This document shows, piece by piece, positions 17,735-24,971 of a stretch of DNA of 64,000 bases. The number at the start of each line of letters is the position of its first letter. Position 1 is the stretch's first letter. Origin of the DNA: CAZOSF01 sp964582415 (GTDB lineage Bacteria > Bacteroidota > Bacteroidia > Flavobacteriales > Flavobacteriaceae); the NCBI GenBank assembly GCA_964582415.1, contig CAZOSF010000004.1:1-64000 (forward strand), given 5' to 3'. A model generated the notes under the pieces. The model was not told where the DNA came from. It was given only the letters and a program-made list of their open reading frames with translations, and searched no databases. Both the position numbers and the translations under genes were made by a program.

Positions 17735-18341
17735 TGGTTTTTGTGTTGATGAATTGGTTGAGTACTTGCAGTCCCTCACGGGTGACAATGCCCCTTAGGT
17801 GATATTCCAAGTACTCCTCGATAATGCGAATTTTCGGAAATTGGTTGGGAGGGAAGAGCACCTCGTCCTTTATTCCGGTCATTCCAACGAAGTAGATACG
17901 GGACACAAAATCTACATCCAGATTACTGCGATACAGCCCTTGTTCCACTCCTTTTTTTAGGTTGTTCACGGTGCACATACTCATTTTCGAATAGTGCTTT
18001 TCCTTGAACTCATTAAAAATATCAGGATAATACTTCTGTAATTGATATTGGGGGGATGCCTTTTCATCTTTCAGATAAAGGGAAACGAATTTTTTAATTT
18101 CGTAGAGTTCTTCAATTGGGTTTTTATCCAAGTCACAAATGCAGTCGATGCCATGGTTGATATCGTCGAAAACACTCATGACGGTATCCCGTACGAGTTC
18201 GGTTTTGTTATTGAAATTCCCATAGATGGTTTTTTTGGAAATGCCCATTTCGTGGGCAATATCATCCATGGTTACACTTTTAAAGCCCAGGTTGATGAAC
18301 ATCTCGGTGGCCTTCTCTATTATTTTATCTTTCATATCCAT
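17727..18341 (-). CDS. TetR/AcrR-family transcriptional repressor of the efflux operon
   Basis: 204 residues. The N-terminal helix-turn-helix is IIEKATEMFINLGFKSVTMDDIAHEMGISKKTIYGNFNNK (about residues 6-45), the classic TetR signature with KKTIYGNF as recognition helix region. The C-terminal 150 residues are helical and poorly conserved, and form the ligand and dimer domain. It is the first gene of the tetR-tolC-adaptor-RND operon and overlaps tolC by 8 bp. The promoter just upstream is covered by a perfect 9+9 bp inverted repeat, so autorepression of the whole operon, relieved by a pump substrate, is the likely mode; that is inference from layout. Start is ATG 18341, or the in-frame ATG at 18335. 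Confidence 0.93.
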   Translation of the reverse strand: MDMKDKIIEKATEMFINLGFKSVTMDDIAHEMGISKKTIYGNFNNKTELVRDTVMSVFDDINHGIDCICDLDKNPIEELYEIKKFVSLYLKDEKASPQYQLQKYYPDIFNEFKEKHYSKMSMCTVNNLKKGVEQGLYRSNLDVDFVSRIYFVGMTGIKDEVLFPPNQFPKIRIIEEYLEYHLRGIVTREGLQVLNQFINTKTND

Positions 18342-18351
18342 TTTGAAGGGC

Positions 18352-18392
18352 CAAAAATACTAATGGAAACTTTAAAAACAAAAAAAGTTTCC
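18352..18392 (-). promoter_or_regulatory. Promoter and TetR operator of the efflux operon
   Basis: On the minus strand, TTG (18381-18379), a 19-nt spacer and TATTTTTG (18359-18352) form a consensus Bacteroidota promoter 10 bp before tetR. GGAAACTTT (18365-18373) and AAAGTTTCC (18384-18392) form a perfect inverted repeat with a 10-nt A-rich centre. It spans the TTG box and most of the spacer, so bound repressor would exclude RNA polymerase. Confidence 0.75.
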
Positions 18393-18479
18393 TCGGTTTT
18401 ACAATTATTTAACATTGGTGGTTGAGGTTCCATTGCGAAAATTGGATTGCATGAAGTATTTTAGCGCCAAAGTAGTACG

Positions 18480-19454
18480 ATGCAAGACCTTATTTTCTTC
18501 AAGGAGTGTTTGGAAAAGGCACTCGCCAACGATAGTCTTACCCAAGAACCTCAGACGCTTTACGAGCCCATCCGTTACATACTTTCCCTTGGGGGAAAGC
18601 GCTTACGACCCGTACTAACCCTGATGAGCTGTTCCTATTTTGGAGGAGATCATGCAAAAGCATTGCACGCTGCCCTAGCGGTGGAATGGTTTCACAATTT
18701 CTCCTTGATTCATGACGATATTATGGATGAGGCGCCTTTGCGACGTGGGAAAGCCACCGTACATGCCAAATGGAATACGAACACTGGCATATTATCTGGT
18801 GATGCCATGCTTATCTTGGCCTATCAGTATTTTGAATTTTACGAACCCAAAATGTTCCAGGAATTAGCGGCCTTATTTAGCAAAACCGCTTTGGAGGTAT
18901 GTGAAGGACAGCAGTACGATATGGACTTCGAAACCCGGGATGATGTTCAAATTCCGGAGTACCTCAAAATGATTGAATACAAAACCGCTGTTTTGGTGGG
19001 TGCTGCTCTAAAGATGGGTGCTATCGTTGCGGAAGCATCACGGGAGTCTCAGGATAATATTTATGAGTTCGGAAGAAAATTGGGGATTGCCTTCCAGCTG
19101 CAAGATGATTATTTGGATGCCTATGGTAATCCTGAGACCTTTGGGAAACAAGTTGGGGGCGATATTCTATCGAACAAAAAGACCTACCTTTATCTAAAAG
19201 CGTTAGAGCTAGGATCTCCAGACGTTCGGGTGGCCTTAAGATCATGGTTTGCTGATAAATCGGAAAATGGGGAGGCAAAGGTTGCCGCGGTGAAGGCACT
19301 ATTTCAAGAGGCAGGCTCCGATGTTGCTCTCCAGCAGTTGATAGCGGAGTATACCCAAGCGGCCTTTTCACACCTCGAAGCATTGGAAATTCCAGAAACG
19401 GAAAAGGAGAAATTGCGGGAATTTGGACGTTTCCTTATGAACCGAGCCTCCTAG
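18480..19454 (+). CDS. Trans-prenyl diphosphate synthase (short-chain, FPP/GGPP type)
   Basis: 324 residues. It condenses isopentenyl diphosphate with allylic diphosphates, downstream of dxs in isoprenoid synthesis. Both Asp-rich motifs are present: DDIMD at 79-83 (in SLIHDDIMDEAPLRRGK) and DDYLD at 209-213 (in FQLQDDYLDAYGN). GGKRLRP is at 39-45. Phe at position 74, five residues before the first Asp motif, is the kind of bulky residue that limits products to C15-C20, so this is probably not the long-chain quinone-tail enzyme; that is inference from the known length-determination rule. Its stop TAG overlaps the convergent gene stop at CTAG (19451-19454). Confidence 0.92.
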   Translation: MQDLIFFKECLEKALANDSLTQEPQTLYEPIRYILSLGGKRLRPVLTLMSCSYFGGDHAKALHAALAVEWFHNFSLIHDDIMDEAPLRRGKATVHAKWNTNTGILSGDAMLILAYQYFEFYEPKMFQELAALFSKTALEVCEGQQYDMDFETRDDVQIPEYLKMIEYKTAVLVGAALKMGAIVAEASRESQDNIYEFGRKLGIAFQLQDDYLDAYGNPETFGKQVGGDILSNKKTYLYLKALELGSPDVRVALRSWFADKSENGEAKVAAVKALFQEAGSDVALQQLIAEYTQAAFSHLEALEIPETEKEKLREFGRFLMNRAS

Positions 19455-19978
19455 AAGTAGATCCGAACAAAAGGCATCCAAGCATCGGCGTAAATGCTTT
19501 TATTCTCATCGTACAAGACATCGTAACGTATCCCAAATGTGACAAATCCATTGCGAAAACCGGCGCCAAGAAATAAGGCAGGATACCAATAATCCTCGTT
19601 TTCAATAGGTACTAAGTCGTCATATTTTCGGGAGACAAAGAGTTCTTCAAACTCTGCAGATAACTGTAACTCAGGGATTACATTCCACAACCCCAAAACA
19701 CTTCCGCCCACAATGGTAGATTTGTAATTGTATTTCAATTTGTTGTAGGTGCCATTCAATCCTACCCCCAAGGCAAATTCAGGATTGAATTCATAGATGG
19801 CCGACGGGGCCAAAGTGCCACTGAAAAATCCTTCGCCAAAACTTACACCAACCCCACCCCCAAAACGTACCTTTTGCCAAAAGTCGGAGCGCTGGGGATT
19901 GGTTTGCGAACTTGCTTGAAAGGTGCTGAAAATGAGTAGTGAAAGTAAAAGAAAGCGAATGTTTCTGAAAAATTTCAT
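19451..19978 (-). CDS. Small outer-membrane beta-barrel protein, unknown function
   Basis: 175 residues. Residues 1-25 are a signal peptide (MKFFRNIRFLLLSLLIFST, ending QASSQ). The rest has alternating patterns of amphipathic beta strands (VRFGGGVGVSFGEGFFSGTL, FALGVGLNGTYNKLKYNYK, LFLGAGFRNGFVTFGIRYDV) and ends in Phe, as outer-membrane barrels do. I recall that relatives in flavobacteria are sometimes labelled alpha-ketoglutarate decarboxylase, probably a carry-over from the neighbouring sucA; nothing in this sequence supports an enzyme. A minus-strand TATATTTG at 20005-19998 is its likely -7 element, back-to-back with that of sucA. The ATG at 19978 is chosen over 20020 because of the signal peptide and promoter. 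Confidence 0.82.
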   Translation of the reverse strand: MKFFRNIRFLLLSLLIFSTFQASSQTNPQRSDFWQKVRFGGGVGVSFGEGFFSGTLAPSAIYEFNPEFALGVGLNGTYNKLKYNYKSTIVGGSVLGLWNVIPELQLSAEFEELFVSRKYDDLVPIENEDYWYPALFLGAGFRNGFVTFGIRYDVLYDENKSIYADAWMPFVRIYF

Positions 19979-19997
19979 GCAGTATTTGCGTTTCAAA

Positions 19998-20005
19998 CAA
20001 ATATA
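19998..20005 (-). promoter_or_regulatory. -7 element of the small barrel gene
   Basis: Minus-strand TATATTTG, a perfect TAnnTTTG, 19 bp before the ATG at 19978. Confidence 0.55.
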
Positions 20006-20038
20006 AAAATTCGCTTCCACTTATTTTTGGAATTGTTG

Positions 20039-20046
20039 TATTTTTG
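20039..20046 (+). promoter_or_regulatory. -7 element of sucA
   Basis: TATTTTTG, a perfect TAnnTTTG, 40 bp before the sucA ATG at 20087. No TTG lies at the usual distance upstream. Confidence 0.5.
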
Positions 20047-20086
20047 CAATGTTTTACTAAAAAATCAAGAGCCAGCATTCCAACTT

Positions 20087-22831
20087 ATGGATCGATTTTC
20101 ATTTCTCAATGCGGTGCATCCTTCATACATCGCTGAACTCTACGATAAATACCTTCAATACCCAGATGCCATAGAGCCCAGTTGGCGCGCCTTTTTTCAG
20201 GGATTTGATTTTGGCGTGGAACATGGTTCTTTGGAAGCCCTTGGCATCGAAGGCGGCATGGTGCTTCCCGAAGGTATGATCAAGGAGTTCCAAGTGGTAA
20301 AACTTATTGATGGTTATCGGACTCGTGGACACTTGTTCACAAAAACGAATCCTGTTCGAAAACGTCGTACCTATCGACCCACCCTTGATCTGGAAAATTT
20401 CGGACTCTCCGATGCAGATTTGGACACCGAGTTCGAGGCGGGTTCTATTCTAGGCATTGGTAAAAAACCCTTAAGGGCCATCATCAATCATCTTGAACAA
20501 ATTTACTGTGACTCCATCGGAGTTGAATACATGTACATCCGGAATCCTGATGAGATTCAATGGATTCAGAATTGGTTGAACGTAAATAACAACCATCCTC
20601 AATACGATGCCGACGAGAAGAAGCACATTCTAAAAAAATTGAATCAAGCCATTTCCTTCGAAAACTTCTTACACTCCAAATATGTGGGTCAGAAACGTTT
20701 CTCTATCGAAGGGGTAGATTCAATCATTCCTGCATTGGATGCCTTGATTCAAAAAGGGGCCGACAAGGGGATCGAACAATTTGTAGTAGGAATGGCTCAC
20801 CGAGGTCGCCTAAATGTGCTTGCGAATATCTTCGGAAAATCTCCGGAAGCTATTTTCAGTGAGTTTGATAGTAAAGAATACGACGAAGAAGAATTGTTCG
20901 ATGGGGATGTAAAATACCATATGGGATGGACTAGTTTCCGGGAAACCGATGCTGGAAAGAAAGTGCGTATGGATTTGGCTCCCAACCCATCCCACCTGGA
21001 AACCGTGAATGCGGTAGTGGAAGGGATAGCCCGGGCTAAAGTAGACAATAAACTGGAAGGCAATTACAAAAAAATTATGCCTATCCTCATCCATGGGGAT
21101 GCTGCTATTGCAGGTCAGGGGGTGGTATATGAAGTGATTCAAATGGCACAGTTGGATGGCTATCGCACAGGAGGTACAGTTCATATTGTTGCGAACAACC
21201 AAGTTGGGTTTACTACCAATTATCTCGACGGACGTTCCTCAACTTATTGTACAGATGTGGGTAAAGTGACCCTTTCGCCAGTATTGCACGTTAATGCCGA
21301 TGATGTAGAAGCGGTATGTCATGCTTGTATTTTCGCTTTGGATTTCCGTTTGCAATTTGGTAGGGACGTTTTCATCGATATCCTTGGGTATCGTAAATAT
21401 GGCCATAATGAGGGAGACGAACCTCGTTTTACACAACCCATGCTGTATAAGGCCATTTCTAAACACAACAACTCAAGGGATATTTATGTGGATCGGTTAA
21501 TTAGTGAAGGGGTAATCGACAAAGATTATGTTGCTGGCTTGGAGCAAGAGTATAAGGCTAACTTAGAGGAAGATTTAGAAGCTTCCAGAAAAAAGGATAA
21601 AACGGTCATTACTGAAATCTTGGCCGACGATTGGAAAAACTATCCTCCAGGAGAACTCGAGGATATGCTGAAACCTGTTGACACTTCCTTCGATCTCATA
21701 AAACTGGATGTTCTTGCAAAGGGGATTACTGAATTACCAAAAGACAAGAAATTCATTCGTAAAATAGAACGTATTGTAGAAGATCGAAACAATCGTTACT
21801 TCCAATCCGATGAATTGGATTGGGCCATGGGGGAACTTTTGGCCTATGCCAGTTTGATGGAAGAAGGATTCAACGTTCGTATTTCCGGTCAGGATGTGGA
21901 AAGGGGAACCTTTTCCCATCGTCATGCAATCATTAAAACAGAGGACGACGCCGAAGAACTGAACCTTCACAATTCCCTTGGTGTAAAAGGACGAATGGAT
22001 ATTTATAATTCGCTCCTTTCCGAATATGGTGTCGTTGGTTTCGATTACGGATATGCCATGGCGTCACCAGAAACCCTAACCATTTGGGAAGCACAGTTTG
22101 GAGACTTTTCCAATGGCGCCCAAATTATGCTAGACCAGTATATTTCGGCGGCTGAAACCAAATGGAAGGTGCAAAACGGACTGGTAATGCTTTTGCCTCA
22201 CGGATATGAGGGTCAGGGATCTGAACACTCCAGTGCACGTATGGAACGTTACCTCCAACTTTGTGCCCGACAAAATATGGTAGTGGCCGATGTGACCACT
22301 CCCGCAAACTTTTTCCACCTCCTTCGCCGTCAAATGAAATGGCATTTCCGAAAACCCTTAATTGTCTTTACTCCCAAGAGTTTGTTGAGACATCCAAAAG
22401 TAGTTTCGGGTAAAAAGGAATTGGCCGAAGGACAGTTCCAACCTGTGATTGATGACGTTTTCGTTGACAAAAAGAAGGTGACCTCCTTAGTGTTCTGTAC
22501 TGGTAAATTCTATTACGATCTATTGGAGCGCAGGGAAGAAAACGGAAGGGAAGATGTGGCTTTGGTTCGTTTGGAACAGCTTTTCCCGTTGCCTAAGAAA
22601 GAAATTGAAGAAGTTATTAAGAAATACCCTAATGTTACCGATTACGTTTGGGCCCAGGAAGAGCCCCGTAATATGGGTGCGTGGGGGTATATGTTGATGC
22701 ATTTTGATATGGTGAAATTGCGGGTAGCATCTCGTAACGTATACAGTTCGCCAGCCGCTGGAAGCAGTACGCGTTCCAAGGCAAGACATAAAAGAGTTAT
22801 TGATAGTGTTTTTGAAACACCTAATTCCTAA
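20087..22831 (+). CDS. sucA: 2-oxoglutarate dehydrogenase E1 component
   Basis: 914 residues. A thiamine-diphosphate enzyme that decarboxylates 2-oxoglutarate and transfers the succinyl group to the lipoyl arm of E2 in the TCA cycle. The N-terminus has the family signature FLNAVHPSYIAELYDKYLQYP..EPSWRAFFQGF. Other landmarks are DGYRTRGHLF, GMAHRGRLNVLANIFGK, the ThDP-binding segment ILIHGDAAIAGQGVVYE...NNQVGFTTN, FSHRHAI, and the C-terminal VWAQEEPRNMGAWGYM. The ATG at 20087 is preferred to an in-frame ATG 20 codons upstream that lies in the promoter. sucB follows after 18 bp; E3 is not in the window. Confidence 0.96.
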   Translation: MDRFSFLNAVHPSYIAELYDKYLQYPDAIEPSWRAFFQGFDFGVEHGSLEALGIEGGMVLPEGMIKEFQVVKLIDGYRTRGHLFTKTNPVRKRRTYRPTLDLENFGLSDADLDTEFEAGSILGIGKKPLRAIINHLEQIYCDSIGVEYMYIRNPDEIQWIQNWLNVNNNHPQYDADEKKHILKKLNQAISFENFLHSKYVGQKRFSIEGVDSIIPALDALIQKGADKGIEQFVVGMAHRGRLNVLANIFGKSPEAIFSEFDSKEYDEEELFDGDVKYHMGWTSFRETDAGKKVRMDLAPNPSHLETVNAVVEGIARAKVDNKLEGNYKKIMPILIHGDAAIAGQGVVYEVIQMAQLDGYRTGGTVHIVANNQVGFTTNYLDGRSSTYCTDVGKVTLSPVLHVNADDVEAVCHACIFALDFRLQFGRDVFIDILGYRKYGHNEGDEPRFTQPMLYKAISKHNNSRDIYVDRLISEGVIDKDYVAGLEQEYKANLEEDLEASRKKDKTVITEILADDWKNYPPGELEDMLKPVDTSFDLIKLDVLAKGITELPKDKKFIRKIERIVEDRNNRYFQSDELDWAMGELLAYASLMEEGFNVRISGQDVERGTFSHRHAIIKTEDDAEELNLHNSLGVKGRMDIYNSLLSEYGVVGFDYGYAMASPETLTIWEAQFGDFSNGAQIMLDQYISAAETKWKVQNGLVMLLPHGYEGQGSEHSSARMERYLQLCARQNMVVADVTTPANFFHLLRRQMKWHFRKPLIVFTPKSLLRHPKVVSGKKELAEGQFQPVIDDVFVDKKKVTSLVFCTGKFYYDLLERREENGREDVALVRLEQLFPLPKKEIEEVIKKYPNVTDYVWAQEEPRNMGAWGYMLMHFDMVKLRVASRNVYSSPAAGSSTRSKARHKRVIDSVFETPNS

Positions 22832-22849
22832 CAGGAAAATTTATACAAT

Positions 22850-24067
22850 ATGTTAGAAATGAAAGTCCCATCTCCGGGAGAATCTATTACGGAAGTTGAA
22901 ATTGCCCAGTGGTTGGTAGCCGATGGGGATTATGTTGAAAAGGATCAGGCTATTGCGGAAGTCGATAGTGATAAGGCGACCCTGGAATTGCCAGCCGAGG
23001 CCAGTGGTATTATTACCTTAAAGGCGGAAGAAGGTGATGCCGTAGCTGTGGGTGAAGTAGTATGTTTGATTGATACGGATGCTCCGAGACCTGAAGGTAA
23101 GGAGGCTGAATCAAGTGCAGAAAAATCGGAGGTAAAACCTGCGCCGGAACCTGAAAAAACCAAAGCTGATAAAGAAGATAAGAAAACGTATGCTTCAGGG
23201 ACACCATCCCCAGCAGCCAAGAAGATCCTGGACGAGAAAGGAATTGCTCCTTCTTCAGTAGCGGGAACCGGACGCGATGGAAGAATCACTAAGGAAGATG
23301 CAATTAATGCGATACCTTCCATGGGAACTCCAGGAACAGGAAGCCGTGGTTCAGAGCGCAAGAAACTTTCCATGCTGCGTAGAAAGGTAGCAGAACGCTT
23401 GGTTGCCGCCAAAAATGAAACAGCCATGCTTACTACTTTCAACGAAGTGGATATGGGGCCAATCTTCGAATTAAGGAATCAATATAAGGACGTATTCAAG
23501 GAGAAACATGGTGTAGGATTAGGATTCATGTCTTTCTTTACACTAGCTGTGGTTCGTGCTCTGGATCTCTATCCAGACGTGAATTCCATGATCGATGGGG
23601 ATTATAAAGTTACCTATGATTTTAAGGACATTTCCATCGCTGTCTCTGGACCCAAAGGTTTGATGGTTCCAGTAATCCGAAACGCAGAAAATTTAACCTT
23701 CCGAGGAGTGGAAGCCGAAGTGAAACGTTTGGCGCTACGTGCTCGTGATGGGGAAATTACCGTAGACGAAATGACTGGAGGTACTTTTACCATTTCAAAT
23801 GGGGGAGTTTTCGGAAGTATGTTGTCTACCCCAATTATCAACCCACCTCAGTCTGGTATTCTTGGAATGCATAATATTGTTGAACGTCCCATCGTAAAAA
23901 ATGGTGAAATCGTTATTGCACCCATCATGTATGTTGCATTGAGTTATGACCATAGAATCATCGACGGTCGCGAGTCTGTTGGATTCTTGGTGGCCGTTAA
24001 GGAGGCTCTGGAAAATCCAGTGGAATTGTTGATGAACAACAATATCGATAAGGCGTTGGAGCTTTAG
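22850..24067 (+). CDS. sucB: Dihydrolipoyl succinyltransferase (2-oxoglutarate dehydrogenase E2)
   Basis: 405 residues. Lipoyl domain at 1-75 with the lipoylated lysine K42 in DSDKATLELPAE. A charged Ala/Pro/Glu/Lys linker follows (about 80-115), then the E1/E3-binding domain (SPAAKKILDEKGI..VAGTGRDGRITKED, about 120-155). The catalytic domain carries LSYDHRIIDGRE with H368 and D372, the acyltransferase motif HxxxDG. It forms the core of the complex with the adjacent sucA product. A strong terminator follows 23 bp downstream, so sucA-sucB is a two-gene operon. Confidence 0.96.
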   Translation: MLEMKVPSPGESITEVEIAQWLVADGDYVEKDQAIAEVDSDKATLELPAEASGIITLKAEEGDAVAVGEVVCLIDTDAPRPEGKEAESSAEKSEVKPAPEPEKTKADKEDKKTYASGTPSPAAKKILDEKGIAPSSVAGTGRDGRITKEDAINAIPSMGTPGTGSRGSERKKLSMLRRKVAERLVAAKNETAMLTTFNEVDMGPIFELRNQYKDVFKEKHGVGLGFMSFFTLAVVRALDLYPDVNSMIDGDYKVTYDFKDISIAVSGPKGLMVPVIRNAENLTFRGVEAEVKRLALRARDGEITVDEMTGGTFTISNGGVFGSMLSTPIINPPQSGILGMHNIVERPIVKNGEIVIAPIMYVALSYDHRIIDGRESVGFLVAVKEALENPVELLMNNNIDKALEL

Positions 24068-24090
24068 TCTTAAGACATATACCGCAAAAT

Positions 24091-24120
24091 AAAAAACCCA
24101 GCCAAACGGCTGGGTTTTTT
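24091..24120. terminator. Bidirectional terminator after sucB
   Basis: CCCAGCC pairs with GGCTGGG around a short loop, with A-tract before and T6 after. It serves sucB and could also end transcription from the minus-strand small ORF and regulator genes. Confidence 0.9.
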
Positions 24121-24153
24121 GATCAGTTAGTCGAGAAAAATTTAACCTAATAT

Positions 24154-24285
24154 TTATGAAAGAAAATAGCTTGCTATGTTCAATATGACGATTGCCATTG
24201 CTAGTCCGAAAACCAAATACAAGGACGCTTTGGGTAATTTCCTTGGATGAGACTCCAGACGTATGTTCATAGAAGATTTTTTCAT
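24154..24285 (-). CDS. 43-residue single-helix membrane protein, unknown
   Basis: A short frame from ATG 24285 to TAA at 24154, 43 codons plus stop, in an otherwise empty 270-bp space. The N-terminal half is basic and polar (MKKSSMNIRL, then ESHPRKLPK). The C-terminal half is one hydrophobic helix (ASLYLVFGLAMAIVILNIAS, then YFLS). The bipartite pattern fits a small inner-membrane protein and is not what random A/T-rich spacer usually gives. It lies 53 bp beyond the stop of the response regulator on the same strand, so it may be the last gene of that transcript, which would end at the terminator at 24091-24120. No family recognised; reality rests on composition and position only. Confidence 0.45.
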   Translation of the reverse strand: MKKSSMNIRLESHPRKLPKASLYLVFGLAMAIVILNIASYFLS

Positions 24286-24338
24286 ACTGTAAAATTCGAG
24301 AATCGAGAGAAGAAAGTAAATACGTGGTTACACGTATT

Positions 24339-24971
24339 TTATTGCAACCGATCTTGATGTTCTTTGGCCCAAATCAACAAGCTGTTGGTTTTCTGTTCCA
24401 AATTCAATTTGTTGATGATATTGCTTCTGTGTTTTTCCACTGTACGGTGTGAAATGAAAAGCAGGGAAGCGATTTCTTTATTGGTCTTGTCACAGGCAAT
24501 CAACTTCAATATTTTCTTTTCAGAAGGAGTGAGGGCATCCATTCCTTGAGGATTGGATTCAGAATTGGAAAGCATTTCCAATATTTTCGGACTGAAATAA
24601 GGAGACCCCTGATACACTGAATTGATACAGTTTTCGATTTCCTCCAAGGCAAATTCTTTGAGGATATACCCAAAAATATTCAATTCCTTTGCTTGTAAAT
24701 AGAGTTCGGTTTCTTTGTGAAAGGTGATTAAAACCACTTTGGTGCTAATTCCATTGGATTGGCATTGTTTTGCTATTTCCAGGCCAGATAAATAGGGCAT
24801 CTGAATATCAAGGACAGCAATATCCGGGTTGAGTTTTGCGATGAGGTTGTAGGCCTCCCGGCCATCAGAACCACGTCCCACCACATTATACCCTCTTTCC
24901 ACAAGAAAGTCGCTCAGTCCTTTAAGAAGGAGAGGATGGTCATCGGCTATAATTATTGACTCCTTTTTCAT
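24339..24971 (-). CDS. NarL/LuxR-family response regulator
   Basis: 210 residues. Receiver domain at 1-120 with the acidic pocket D10-D11, phospho-acceptor D55 in IAVLDIQMPYLSG and K at about 105 (FGYILKEFALEE). A LuxR-type helix-turn-helix lies at about 145-205 (LTPSEKKILKLIACDKTNKE, then IASLLFISHRTVEKHRSNII). It receives phosphate from the histidine kinase gene just upstream, whose stop overlaps this start by 4 bp (ATGA type), implying coupled translation and a cognate pair. Target genes cannot be told. Confidence 0.94.
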   Translation of the reverse strand: MKKESIIIADDHPLLLKGLSDFLVERGYNVVGRGSDGREAYNLIAKLNPDIAVLDIQMPYLSGLEIAKQCQSNGISTKVVLITFHKETELYLQAKELNIFGYILKEFALEEIENCINSVYQGSPYFSPKILEMLSNSESNPQGMDALTPSEKKILKLIACDKTNKEIASLLFISHRTVEKHRSNIINKLNLEQKTNSLLIWAKEHQDRLQ

